From: Xiphydria camelus
Taxonomy: Eukaryota; Arthropoda; Insecta; Hymenoptera; Xiphydriidae
NCBI GenBank assembly: GCA_963678675.1
Contig: OY783200.1
Coordinates: 8,506,501 to 8,570,500 of the forward strand
Length of the DNA: 64,000 nucleotides
Direction: 5' to 3'
The notes beneath the pieces were generated by a model. The model had not been told where the DNA came from. It saw only the letters and a program-made list of their open reading frames with translations, and did no database searches. A program made the translations under genes and the position numbers. Of the stretch, positions 1 to 10,500 are shown in pieces. The stretch's first letter is position 1; each line of letters starts with the position of its first letter.

Positions 1-144
1 ACTATAGATCCATATAAAATCCTTTAGAAATCACATACATTTTCTTATGGAAATATCATGTGTATTTGAAACAGCAATTCCAGATAACCATCGCATTGAA
101 ATCTGAGAAGAATAGATCGAAATTTACTGTATTCTATGCGTATA

Positions 145-552
145 CAGTATGTCCCGTGGATATATATAACGCAAGTATTTGAGTTTCCCCCATATATGAC
201 TTTGGTAGTGCTTGGAACGGTGCTGTAGTTAGAGTTGGCTTCAGAAGAGTGCGCTGCGTTCTTACGAGCCGTGTTTCCGCGAAACCTGTATGATTATTTC
301 TCATCACTTCTACACATTATTTACCATTATCTTTTTTACAAATTCAGTTAATTTCGAGGTTAGACGCTTCGACCTCCCGAATTGACAGTTCCCGGGAAAT
401 CAGACGTTTTACACTTTTCGCTCTCGAAACACGGCTCGTAAGAACGCAGCGCACTCTTCTGAAGCCACCTCTAACTACAGCACTGTTCCAAGCACTACCA
501 AAGTCAAATGTCAGGGAAATTCAAATACTTGCGTTATCCACGGGACATACTG
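145..552. mobile_element. Palindromic MITE, CAGTATGTCCC family, copy 1
   Basis: This is a 408 bp element whose two ends are inverted copies beginning CAGTATGTCCC and continuing through a shared stretch that includes ACGCAAGTATTTGA. It is flanked on both sides by TA (143-144 and 553-554), the target duplication expected of Tc1/mariner-like transposition. The inverted similarity reaches deep into the element, so single strands could fold into a long hairpin. No coding capacity is visible. A second copy lies at 51443-51844. The superfamily is inferred only from the TA duplication. Confidence 0.8.
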
Positions 553-1015
553 TAATACAGAGTGTTCCACTCAGGATAGTCACGCTGTTTATTTCCATTA
601 TTTGCCATTTCACGAACAAGTATTTCAAATAAAAGTTGTTTGGTGTCGAGGAGGACATATATGATACATGCGACGAATTTGTTATATCGTGTACCGTTTA
701 CGAGGTATGAAAGTCACCTCCATTTTTTCATACGAAACTTAATATTTTTATTCTCATAAAAGTTATAAAGTTTATCGAGACTAATAAGAAGTGTGTAAGA
801 TGAAATGCCCATCCATTGAACGGGGTTTGTGATATATTTCCGCTCAAAGTATAACACAAGAGTAAATTTCGCTAGGCGCTGGAATCTTGGTCAAAATTTT
901 TATAAAATTTTTCATATTCCTTTAAATCTTCGCAAATTGCATAAGAATTCATAATATCTCACTATATTCTTAACAAAATATCTTTACTGCGTTTTCACCA
1001 GAGGGGGGGGATCTA
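553..1015. other. AT-rich spacer, nothing recognised
   Basis: No gene, long open frame or clear terminal inverted repeat was found here. It is AT-rich and probably old transposon-derived sequence. Confidence 0.4.
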
Positions 1016-1221
1016 CCCAGGTAGCACACTAACGTCGAAATGACGTTTTTTGAAGGTCAGTTCTGACGTCAGATGACGAAAAATATGACGTCATTTTAAC
1101 GTCGCCAAGACGGCTTAATTGCACATCCACACGACGTCAGACAAATCACGTAATAATGACGTTCTACCGTACGTTGTGAAGACGAAAAAAATGACGGTTC
1201 TAAAAGGTTAGGTCTGACGTA

Positions 1222-1436
1222 CACCCGGCGTCTTGGATTATGTCGCTGGTGACTTTTTTTTTAATGTTATTTTTAAACGTACTAACCAATGAACAATTAA
1301 TTCTCATGCCCTCATTAGCTACGGTAGTGTCTACTCTCGTTAATAAAAGCATGAGAATTGATTAATCCATTGGTTAGTACGTTTAAAAATAACATTTAAA
1401 AAAAGTCACCAGCGACAGAATCCGAGACACCGAGTG
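1222..1436. mobile_element. Hairpin MITE, GTCGCTGGTGAC family, copy 1
   Basis: This is a 215 bp almost fully palindromic element nested inside the larger element at 1016-2197. The arms share GTCGCTGGTGACTTTTTTT and ACCAATGAACAATTAATTCT in inverted orientation. TA dinucleotides flank both ends (1220-1221 and 1437-1438). A second copy with TA flanks is at 54341-54553. No coding sequence is present. Confidence 0.85.
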
Positions 1437-1709
1437 TATATCTTTTCATCGTGAGCGGTCACCCATCCAGCTAGTGTCCGCACTTTTCGCTGCTTAACTT
1501 CGTTGATCGGTCGGTGTCCTCGAGTCCTCATCTGCTGCACGCTCCTGTGGTTAAGAATATTATTACTATGTATTAGTGATCATATAAAGTTTGATGAATA
1601 AATGTATATTACTTTTCAATAAGAAAGAGCGTGAAAAAATAAGATTTTATAATTGTATTATTCTTTTCTCAACATTTTCCTAATTTATGATTGTCTTTTG
1701 ATAAATATT

Positions 1710-1757
1710 CTTGCATAGACGCAAATTGATACTAATATCAATTTGCGTCTATGCAAG
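1710..1757. repeat. Perfect short hairpin
   Basis: Two arms of about 21 bases beginning CTTGCATAGACGCAAATTGA are exact inverted copies separated by a few bases. The hairpin lies within the TGACGTC-rich element and may be a tiny MITE or a fold-back scar. No function can be assigned. Confidence 0.7.
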
Positions 1758-2264
1758 AAATAAATAATAAATAAATATAAATAAATAAATAATTATATGA
1801 ATGTTTATTCATCCTACATTAATTGTCTTTCATTTACTTTAATAATCTGTGCTTTTTAATAAACAGTATAGTTTATAACTTGCTCAACATACTCTGGAGA
1901 CTAAATGAAATAATTTATTGATTTAATAATTGAACAAATTACAATTTTTGTCCATTTATTCACAAATAAATTTTAAAGTCCCTATATATGCAGGAGACGG
2001 AAATTTTTCTAAGTCTTGTTCGTCATTAAAAATGACGGAAAAGTTCCGTCAAAAAGACGTTGAATTTTGACGTCCAAGGTACGTCGTAAATATGACGTCC
2101 CTGCGACGTTAATATTACGACAATTGACGTCTGAAACCCTATACTGACCAAAAAATGACGTCTGAGACGTTATTCTAACGTCAGTGTGCTACCTGGGTAG
2201 GTATAGGTTTTTCTCAGCAGAAATTATACTCGCGCTTTTTGGAAAATCGGTACGGTGATTTAAC

Positions 2265-2502
2265 ACTAGATTTACCGAATGGTCGCGCTTTATAATACGG
2301 TCGTTTTGCCGGGTGGTTATCTCGTTATCCGTGGATTTTCCGTCCATACTGCTATTCAACTTTTTTTGTAGACCGAAATGTGCTCTACAAAAAAGTATTC
2401 TATCGATTTTGTCAGAAACCTCACGGGTTACGAAATAATCGAGGTTGAATGGAACTCTGAATAAGACACCAGTCAAATTGACTGCCTGTGGTAAATCTAG
2501 TG
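2265..2502. mobile_element. piggyBac-type MITE (TTAA flanks)
   Basis: The ends are inverted copies of CACTAGATTTACC, each flanked by TTAA (2261-2264 and 2503-2506). A TTAA duplication is the hallmark of piggyBac-superfamily insertion. The element is 238 bp and non-coding. It lies about 550 bases upstream of the receptor start codon. The superfamily call rests on the TTAA flanks and is inference. Confidence 0.65.
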
Positions 2503-3047
2503 TTAAATCGATTCGAGGGGTGGCGAAACATAAACGAAAGATAGAGGCCGACAACGATACGAGATGAAACAGCACGACAGCGACTCGACAATAAACTCAT
2601 TCGTTATTCGGATCGACTTTTACGATTGTCACTTTCGCTCACCGTGTTGCCCTATCGCTCGCGAGGGACGCGGAAATTCACCGAACACAGCGAAAGAGAT
2701 ACGTTATCCTCGCAGTCATCTCGCCCCACGAAACGGGCGACCGTCTTATTTTTACGATCGCAGCGGACACCGCTAAAAGGTTTCGCCTTTCGCGTAAAAC
2801 CGGATTTACGAGGATAATTGTCGGCACTATGCTCGAAGTTAATTATTCCGGGACGTCGTCGTCGCAGTCGCGTAATCCCATACGCGATGCACCCCGCGAT
2901 AAATCGAGTCGCCTACTTCGTCGCGCTCGTTCCTCCGCGTTAATTTTCCCGGGGAGGTCTGCTCGGATTCGAGCCGCAAGACAAACGACGCGACGTTCTT
3001 GGAAGAAGAGGAGGTACAGATATTCTTTCCGTTCGCCACCACCGAAG

Positions 3048-4424
3048 ATGAGGATCACGCTGGTGCGAGTGATCCTGGTACTGCTGGGCCATCGGTTCCT
3101 CCTCTCTTGCGCATTGAAGGAGGGAATTTACGAGGAGCGCGAAGACAATGAAATATCTTTCTGGTTATCATCCATCGACACCCTGTGGAAACCAAGAATC
3201 CTGCACATCTACATGTCGTGCACGGAGCGATCCTTCCGAGTACGGAAATTCTTCGACGAGTTTTTAACGTCCCTCGGCCCGCAGATATTCACAGGTCCCG
3301 CGTTGACCCTCTCGACGAAGTGCGATGTCGTCGCGACGCTGCCCTCCGCGGGCCGATCGCAGCTGCCGTCGAAATCCTCGCGGAAAGCCAACAAGAGACG
3401 AGTCCCGCGTAACGAACGGCGCCCCGCGATGATCCCCGAGATGATCCTGATCCTGATTTCGAGTTGGCACGCGTTCGACCAGTTCCTGGACCACGAGTCG
3501 AATGTGTCCCGCTTCTGGCGTAACGACGGCGACTGCTGCAGCTACCTCGTCCTGATGGTCTCCGACGAGCCGACGAGCGAAGACGAGCGGACGTACGAGA
3601 GAATCCTGCGGAGATTGTGGAAGGAGCATGACATCTTCAAGGTCGTCCTGGCGAAGCCGTGGTACGATCGCGCGTTCGCTTACAATCCCTTCGCCGGCCT
3701 GGACGGTGGCGGAAGGCTTCAGCGGCTGAAGATCGACGCGAGCTTGTTCGCGAGGACTGATTGGTTCGTCGACATGAACGGACACACCTTGAACATCGGC
3801 ATGTTCGAGAGGATTCCCACGGCGATTCAATTGCCGAAGACGGAGGACCGACGGGATGGCGGATTCGCAGGCCTCGACGGCCTGCTGCTGGCAACGATCT
3901 CGCACGCGATGAACTTCAGCGTGAACATCGTGCCTCCTTCGGACGGCATCGAGTACGGGTTCCGAACGAAGGACGGTAGCTACGTTGGAACTCTGGGTAC
4001 GACGTCCGCTTTACATTCGACCTTTTGGCAATTATTGATTCTGCGCGACCGCGAGATAGGTACCGCAAAATCATCCCTGGTGGAAAAATTGCTCTGGCAA
4101 ATTTCAGAAAAACTAACTTTTTCTGACTTTCTCTAGTCCCTGCGGCGGAAAAAATTTCGACCACTATCTATCTACGCGAACTGCTATGCTTGACTACATC
4201 CAACCACGTAATAAGTTACACGAACAATTGAGTTGCACAATTCCAAAATGAGCAACTCAATTATCAAAACACGCGGTATGAAAGAAATCTTAGTTCCGCG
4301 TAAATTACAGCTTTCGTACATCTAGGATGTAAAGAGAACTTAAAAGTTTTATAACTCATTGTAGAAAATGTATTACGAGAAACTCTCTACAACTTACTGA
4401 GAATTTCATTGTTTGTAGTAAATC

Positions 4425-4468
<44 letters not shown>

Positions 4469-7395
4469 AATGGTAAATATTCTTTACAGGTAAATGGAAG
4501 CGGCTTAGATCCACGTCGTTTTTTTTCCGCCAGAGGTAACTGGGACATTTTAAAATGTTTTCAAGAAAGTATCAGTTTGTCAGAGAAAGTCAGAGAAATG
4601 TCCAAAAATATCCATTTTCCTGTCATGCGTAAACACTTTTCTGAAAAAGTCTAATAAACATTGACAGATCTGACAAAATCTAAAATATTGTAAAATTCCT
4701 GAAAATTTTTCAAAATATCTGCATGTTTTTACAGAAATTATACATTTTCGGAATTGATCATATTTTAGTTTATCCGAAATGTTTAAGAATTTTGTCAGAA
4801 TTGTTTGAGTTCATCAGAATTTTTTAAACAAGTCATCATGGTGAAAAGAAGTGAATATTTTTTGATATTTCTCTAACTGTGATAAACTGATAAGTATTTT
4901 TCTAAAAATGTCCGAAAATGTTTCAATTACTACAGAAAGTTAGAAATAAATTTAAATATCTCAGAGCCTCGGAATTTTTTTTAAAGAAATTTTTCCAATA
5001 GGATATTCAAAAGATCCCATAGATTCTCATACAATATTTCTATGTGTTATGGATATATTCTATGAGAATCTATGGGATCTCTATGGGATGGGATGGGAAT
5101 TCTATAGATACGTATAGAATCTGACGTGCCTTTGACACAGAAATTTCAGGGATCCACTAGAAAGGTTTCAGGACGAATAGAGATTTACCGAATTTTATAT
5201 ACCTATATTCGCAAAAACAAGTTGAATCCCATAAAGATAATAAAGACCTGCACATGCCGTTCTATTTTTAATTACTAATAGAACCTTACAAGATTTTAGT
5301 TGCCTTTTTTACAGATACACATAGAATCCAATACATTCTTATTCATCCCTCTCAAATTTATCAGTGAGTATCTGGAATTGCTATGTCAAAAGCACATCAA
5401 ATTCTTATGGGGATTCTATGGGATTTTTACAAATTTTCCATGAGAATATATAAAAATCTACGATATTTTTACAGCAGGGATTTATACAAACTTTCCTAAA
5501 AAAGTCTAATAAAGATGGACAGATATCTGAAAAAATCTGTAAGATTGCAAAATTTTTTTAAAATTCTGAAAATGTGGATTTTTACAGAAATTCTAATTTT
5601 TTCAAAAATGAACGAGTTTCAGAGTTGGTCAAACATTTTTCGGAATGTTAGAATTTTGTCAGATATTATCTCAGTTCATAAGAATTTTTTAGAAGTTTTT
5701 ATGCGTGAAAGAAAAATTAATATTTTTTAGATATCCTTATTGAAACAAAAGTCCCAGATTCCCAGCGTCAATTTCTATGGGAATCCGATATGCCTTTGAC
5801 ACAGCAATTCCAGATATCCACTAGAAAAAACTTGTTTGAAAAAGTAATAAACCCTGACAAATATCTGAAAAAACCCGTAAGCTTCTGCAAAATTTCTGAA
5901 ATTTTCTGTACGTATTTTTACAGAAATTATAAATTTCAAAGAATTACCGAATTTCAGAGTTAGAAATTGGTCAGAAGGTGTTCAGAATTTGTTAGAATTT
6001 TCTCAGACATTTGTCTGAGCTTATAAGAATTTTTTAGAAGTTTTTATGCATGAAAAAAAAAAGAATATCCTTGGACATTTCTCTGACAAATTCAGATACT
6101 TCCCTGAAAATATCGGAGAACATTCCAATTATTGCAGGTCAGAAAAAAGTCAAAATATTTTAGCTTTTCAGAAATTTGTTAGACAAATTTTTCCATCGGG
6201 GATACTACTCTCGGCTTCCCGAGCTTTCCTCGTCCGAGACAGTCAACGTGCACCGCCGTGCGTTCTCGTTGCAGGTGACGTGATATACGACAGGGTCGAC
6301 ATCTCCTTCAACGGCATGTTCATCAAGTCCTACGTCCCGGAGTCGGTCATGAATCCCATACGCTTCGGCACTCCGGTGTCCTTCGACTGCATCTGCGTCG
6401 TCGTACCGAAGGCGCCGAAGGTGCCAAAGTGGCTGCGCCTCTTCCAGTGCTTCGACAAAACCATGTGGACGTGCATAGCAGTGGCGCAGCTACTTCACGC
6501 GGCGGCCTGGTACTTTCTGCAACGGTGCGCGCGAAAAATCGCCAGCCACCGCCACTCTCCGAAACCCCCAAACTTCTTCCGGCTCTTGCTGCAAACGCTC
6601 GTGATCTTCCTCGCTCTGCCCGTGAGGATGCCGAAGCTCCTGGTCGAGAGAATCTGCACCGGCAGCTTCCTCCTGTTCGCTCTGACGCTGGTGGGCATCT
6701 TCCAAGGCAACCTGTACCGCAGCTTCGCGACGGATTCTTCCTTCCGTGACGTGAACTCCCTGAAGGAACTGGCCGAATCGAGTTTCCCGATTTTCACCAG
6801 CTCGCCCAACTTGGCCGGCCTCTTCGGCACCGAGGAGGACCGGTACGAGGAAGACAACGACGTCATACGAACCCTGCGTGAAAGGCTTGAGGTGCATTCG
6901 TGGTCGTCGAAGTCGTCCATCCAGAGGGCGGCTTTCGATCGCGACATCGCCGCCGTCGACCGACTGAACGACCTCCGCATGCGCATCGACAACAGCTACG
7001 TCGACAAAGACGGCAACAGCCTCCTGCACATCGTCAACGACTGTCCGAGGTCCTACTATCTCTCGTACATCGCGAAGCCCCACTCGCTCTACCTCGAGAG
7101 AATCGACGTGCTCGTCTGCAGGGCGCGCGAGGCCGGCCTTCTGACGCGCTGGTACCGCTCGGCCGAAGCGACTTCGTTCGGCTCTGGGCGAGACACGCGT
7201 CGCGCGAGAGAGCAGAACTCGCTCTCGAGATTCCGCGCTTTCACGCTGAACGATTTGCAAACGGCTTTCCTGATACTCATCATCGGTCACCTCGTCTCTC
7301 TGCTGGTCTTTCTTCTCGAGTACTCGGTGCTGCCTTCCGCCGCGTCGTCGTGCGTCCGCCGTCCGCGGCTTCGGAAGCGGATCGCCACGACTTGA
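3048..7395 (+). CDS. Divergent ionotropic receptor (IR), chemosensory ion-channel subunit
   Basis: Insect IRs are ligand-gated cation channel subunits related to ionotropic glutamate receptors and act in chemosensory dendrites. There are two coding exons, 3048-3996 and 6275-7395, joined G|GT in phase 1, giving 689 residues, the usual IR length. I chose the ATG at 3048 because it starts a signal peptide (MRITLVRVILVLLGHRF); an upstream in-frame ATG at 2829 would bury it. The junction restores the ligand-binding S1 motif, reading VGTLGDVIYDRVDISFNGMF. Transmembrane-like segments follow: M1 near CIAVAQLLHAAAWYFL, a pore-loop stretch near TLVIFLALPV, M2 GSFLLFALTLVGIFQG, and C-terminal M3 TAFLILIIGHLVSLLVFLLE. 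The SYTANL gate motif of classic iGluRs is not seen, as is usual for divergent IRs. The 2.3 kb intron is filled by a transposon. The stop codon is only 164 bp before the next gene's start. The exact IR subfamily is not recognised. Confidence 0.88.
4073..6203. mobile_element. Large inverted-repeat element in the IR intron
   Basis: The left end (around ATCCCTGGTGGAAAAATT) and the right end at 6185-6203 are inverted copies. Between them is AT-rich sequence in which stretches such as TCAGAATTTTTTAGA recur several times, suggesting internal duplication. It fills nearly the whole intron 3997-6274. No transposase was recognised. A related arrangement is seen in TTC7 intron 5 (21201-22307). Confidence 0.6.
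4427..4466. repeat. (AG)20 microsatellite
   Basis: An uninterrupted AG dinucleotide run of 40 bases lies inside the IR intron. It is a simple repeat and likely length-polymorphic. Confidence 0.97.
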
Positions 7396-7559
7396 AAACA
7401 AAGCTGGGAGTCGTTGCAGCGGCGCGCGTTGACGACGCCGAGGCGTAGGTACCTCGCGACAGCGTCGCGCGGTTTATTTTCGGCGCGTCCCTAAATACCC
7501 GGACGATGCGTGTCTCCGGTTCAGTCGCGAGTCGCGTGTCGCAGCAAGGCGAAAGGAAG

Positions 7560-10500
7560 ATGGCCCTCTCCTTCTGCTCTCCGACGCCGGAAGTTGCGAC
7601 GCGGTTCCTCGTCCTCGGTACGTATAGTTTCGAAGACGCGAAGCGCGGTGCGAGGATCTCATCAAGTTCGACTCGTATACCTTCTTTCAGGTGCGATGTG
7701 CGTCGCGACGGCGACGTTCTGCTCCGCTACCGCTGTTTGGGATCCTAGGATTCGACGGTATGTACGTGTTCCACGGCTAGACTGAGAGAAATAATTGCAG
7801 GTGCAAAAAAAATGTTTTCTTCGATCAAAAACATGATATAATTCCAGGATCAAGTCATGATTTTCTTCGTGCAAGAAAATATTGGATAGGCTCAAGTAAT
7901 TCACGGTGTCTAGCGAAATGTGAAAAAGAAATTGTCTGACTTTTCCAGGTTTTCCAGTCTTAAATATTCCTGACCGCTATGAGTATAGATCTAGTATAAA
8001 GTGTTGCACATCAATCATTTTTCTTCGAATGAGTAAATTAACTATAATATTCCACTAGCGGGTTCGCGTTCACCGAAACTTTGAGCGACTTTTCGGTGAA
8101 GCCGCCACATTGCTCAAATTCCAGCACAATTACAGTAAAATTACGGTTTTTTCACTGAAAATTCACTGCAATTTACGGTTATATTGTACTAATTTTTGGT
8201 GAGTATTTGGTAACGAAATGTCGGTAAAATTTCAGTAATGTTTTCGTAGCATTTTTAATGTCAGTCACTGAAAAATGAACCAGATTTTCACCAAAAATTC
8301 ATATCGCGCTAAAGTCAAATTTTGGTAAATCTTTGGTAGGTAAGTGCTTTCGATATATTTTTCATAAAAGTTAGGTAAAATTAAAAATATTTTAAGCAAA
8401 GTGCACCGAAATCGCGCACGAGAGAGAACTGTAAATTTCAGTTACTTTTCAGTGAACGTGAATCCGTCAGTGTCGTAGAACGGGTTGACAACTGAGAGAT
8501 AAACGTTAAAAGAATTGATTTTGTCAAATCATATTATTATTTAATGGCTTTTTTCGAAGAAAGAAATTAAATACATGCATTGTATACACTTGGAAGATTT
8601 TTTCTAGATTCCCAGATAACAACATGTGCAGAAGCAACTCGTTGAAGATGCAATAGCTCGTAACCCAGTTTTTGCCAAAACGAGATTAGGACGTCAAAAG
8701 ACTTGCGGTATATTTATTTACGTATATGCAAACTCTCATAAGCTACAGTTTTATAATAAATCCGGTATTTCAAAAATAATAAGCCTCGTATCCCACACAC
8801 ATATTATACCGCAAGCCTTATGACGTCCAAATCTCGTTTTGGCAAAAACTGTGGGTTACGAGCTATTGCATCTTCAACGACGAACTGTTGCAGTCATATT
8901 GTCGTCAATATGCAGAAATCAAATTTTCATCTTAACTTATTGGTAGCAAAATGTTAGCATGTGTGTGTGAGATGGTAGCAAATGTGCGGTAATAGTTTTC
9001 TCGTTTTGTTCATTCCAAGCGTATCCGCATAATGACGGCAAAATTGTGTTAATTATTATTACCTGTTGTTTCCAATCTGATAATCATTTCGTTAGAATTA
9101 TATTATAACTGTCCCTCACAGCACAGCACATTTCAGAAAGGTTTCAGAAACACGAGTGTGTAACCGATATGTGCAAGAAAAGTCCCACTGCGTAGTCTTA
9201 CTTTTGTAATGTTTGAAGAGATTTCAGGAACATTATACTTTATTCAGTGGACATCATTTAATATATAACTATTATTTAATGACATTGATCATATATTTGA
9301 GAAAATATTTTTTTCATGTGAGCAATTATTTCCTTCAATCTGATTTCTCGCTGCAGCGAGATTATGCATATCGAGAGAAATAATTGTTCACGTCGAAGAA
9401 AAGTTTTTTCGTATAGGGCGATTGGGTAACTGCACAAAACAGATAGAGTGCCATCTGTGGCACGCACCAAGCATTAAGCAGATGCCCATGGTATAAGCGC
9501 TGTTTACACGTTATTTTGGATAATAATTGAAGTGTTTTACCTATGAGATTTAATCAACATGGCCTCAATTATAATAGAATGTGGATTTCAAAGCATTCAA
9601 ATAAATTCTTTCCTTGGAAAATCGTTATCAAAAGGTAAATACAAGCAGCGCCACCAAGCTGGGTTTCTTGGCGAAACTTGGATGTACATTCTCTATATGT
9701 ACACGTGTAACACAAACAAAAGCTACGTTTGTGGAAGTACGCTAGAGCCCTATTGTAACACGGGCTCCGTTACGCTCCATGATTCATCTACATTGTATTA
9801 TCGGTAAAGTACAGTAATATGGAGGATAATATTTTCTAGCTCTGAAGATGCACAAGTTAATAATAATTATATAGGAACAGTTGGTATAAAATTGCTGTAT
9901 ATTGTTGGAAAGCTTGCTTGCAACATTGCAGTGATGCTGCTATAAACAGTTTTCATCTCCTTTTGCTAGCAATATTAAAAGCAGATGAGGACACAACTTG
10001 TTGGCAACGTGATAGTAACAATTTTTAGTAATTCAATAGCAAGTTGTTGGCAAGATGTTATCTGGGAGATTAACTATAATAGTATTCATAGAACGGGCTA
10101 TGACAACTGAGAGATAAACATTAACCCTTTGTGGCCCAAATTATTATTATTATTATTATTTTGGGGGGACCCCCCTCCACGCGTGGTTGCAACCAGCGCT
10201 TACTGGTACAGTAAAAACAAATGTTGAATATGTGGCTCCAAGCGATCACCACTGGACCACAAAGGGTTAAAATAATTGAATTTTGTCAAATCATATTATT
10301 ATTTAATGGCTCTTTTTAGAACAAGAAAGAACTTAGATAAGTAGGGGAGATCGGAGGGTTGTGAGACACGGGGGGTCGTGAGACAAGCTCACAGCACTGA
10401 ATTGAAAAGTGCGACATGTACCAATGACTGTCAAACTTCATTCTCGTCCTGTATCTCCATTTTCATTTGACACTCGTCGCGTTGACGCGGAGAGATTCTT

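Larger units (their letters stand above)
1016..2197. mobile_element. DNA transposon remnant with TGACGTC-rich ends
   Basis: The element opens with CCCAGGTAGCACACTAACGT and closes with its near-perfect inverse, and both sides are flanked by TA (1014-1015 and 2198-2199). About 200 bases inside each end carry many copies of a TGACG/ACGTC motif, including full palindromes TGACGTCA at 1064-1071 and 1086-1093. No transposase is visible, so it is non-autonomous. It has been hit by another MITE at 1222-1436 and holds a perfect hairpin at 1710-1757. The superfamily is not recognised. Confidence 0.8.

Noticed and set aside
3264..3905. 213-codon open frame antisense to the first IR exon
   Set aside because: It lies wholly opposite a well-supported coding exon, is Arg/Val/Gln-rich as expected of a shadow frame in CpG-rich coding DNA, and matches nothing I know.
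6490..7401. 303-codon antisense frame opposite the second IR exon
   Set aside because: It is a shadow of the receptor exon, with no independent start context or domain.
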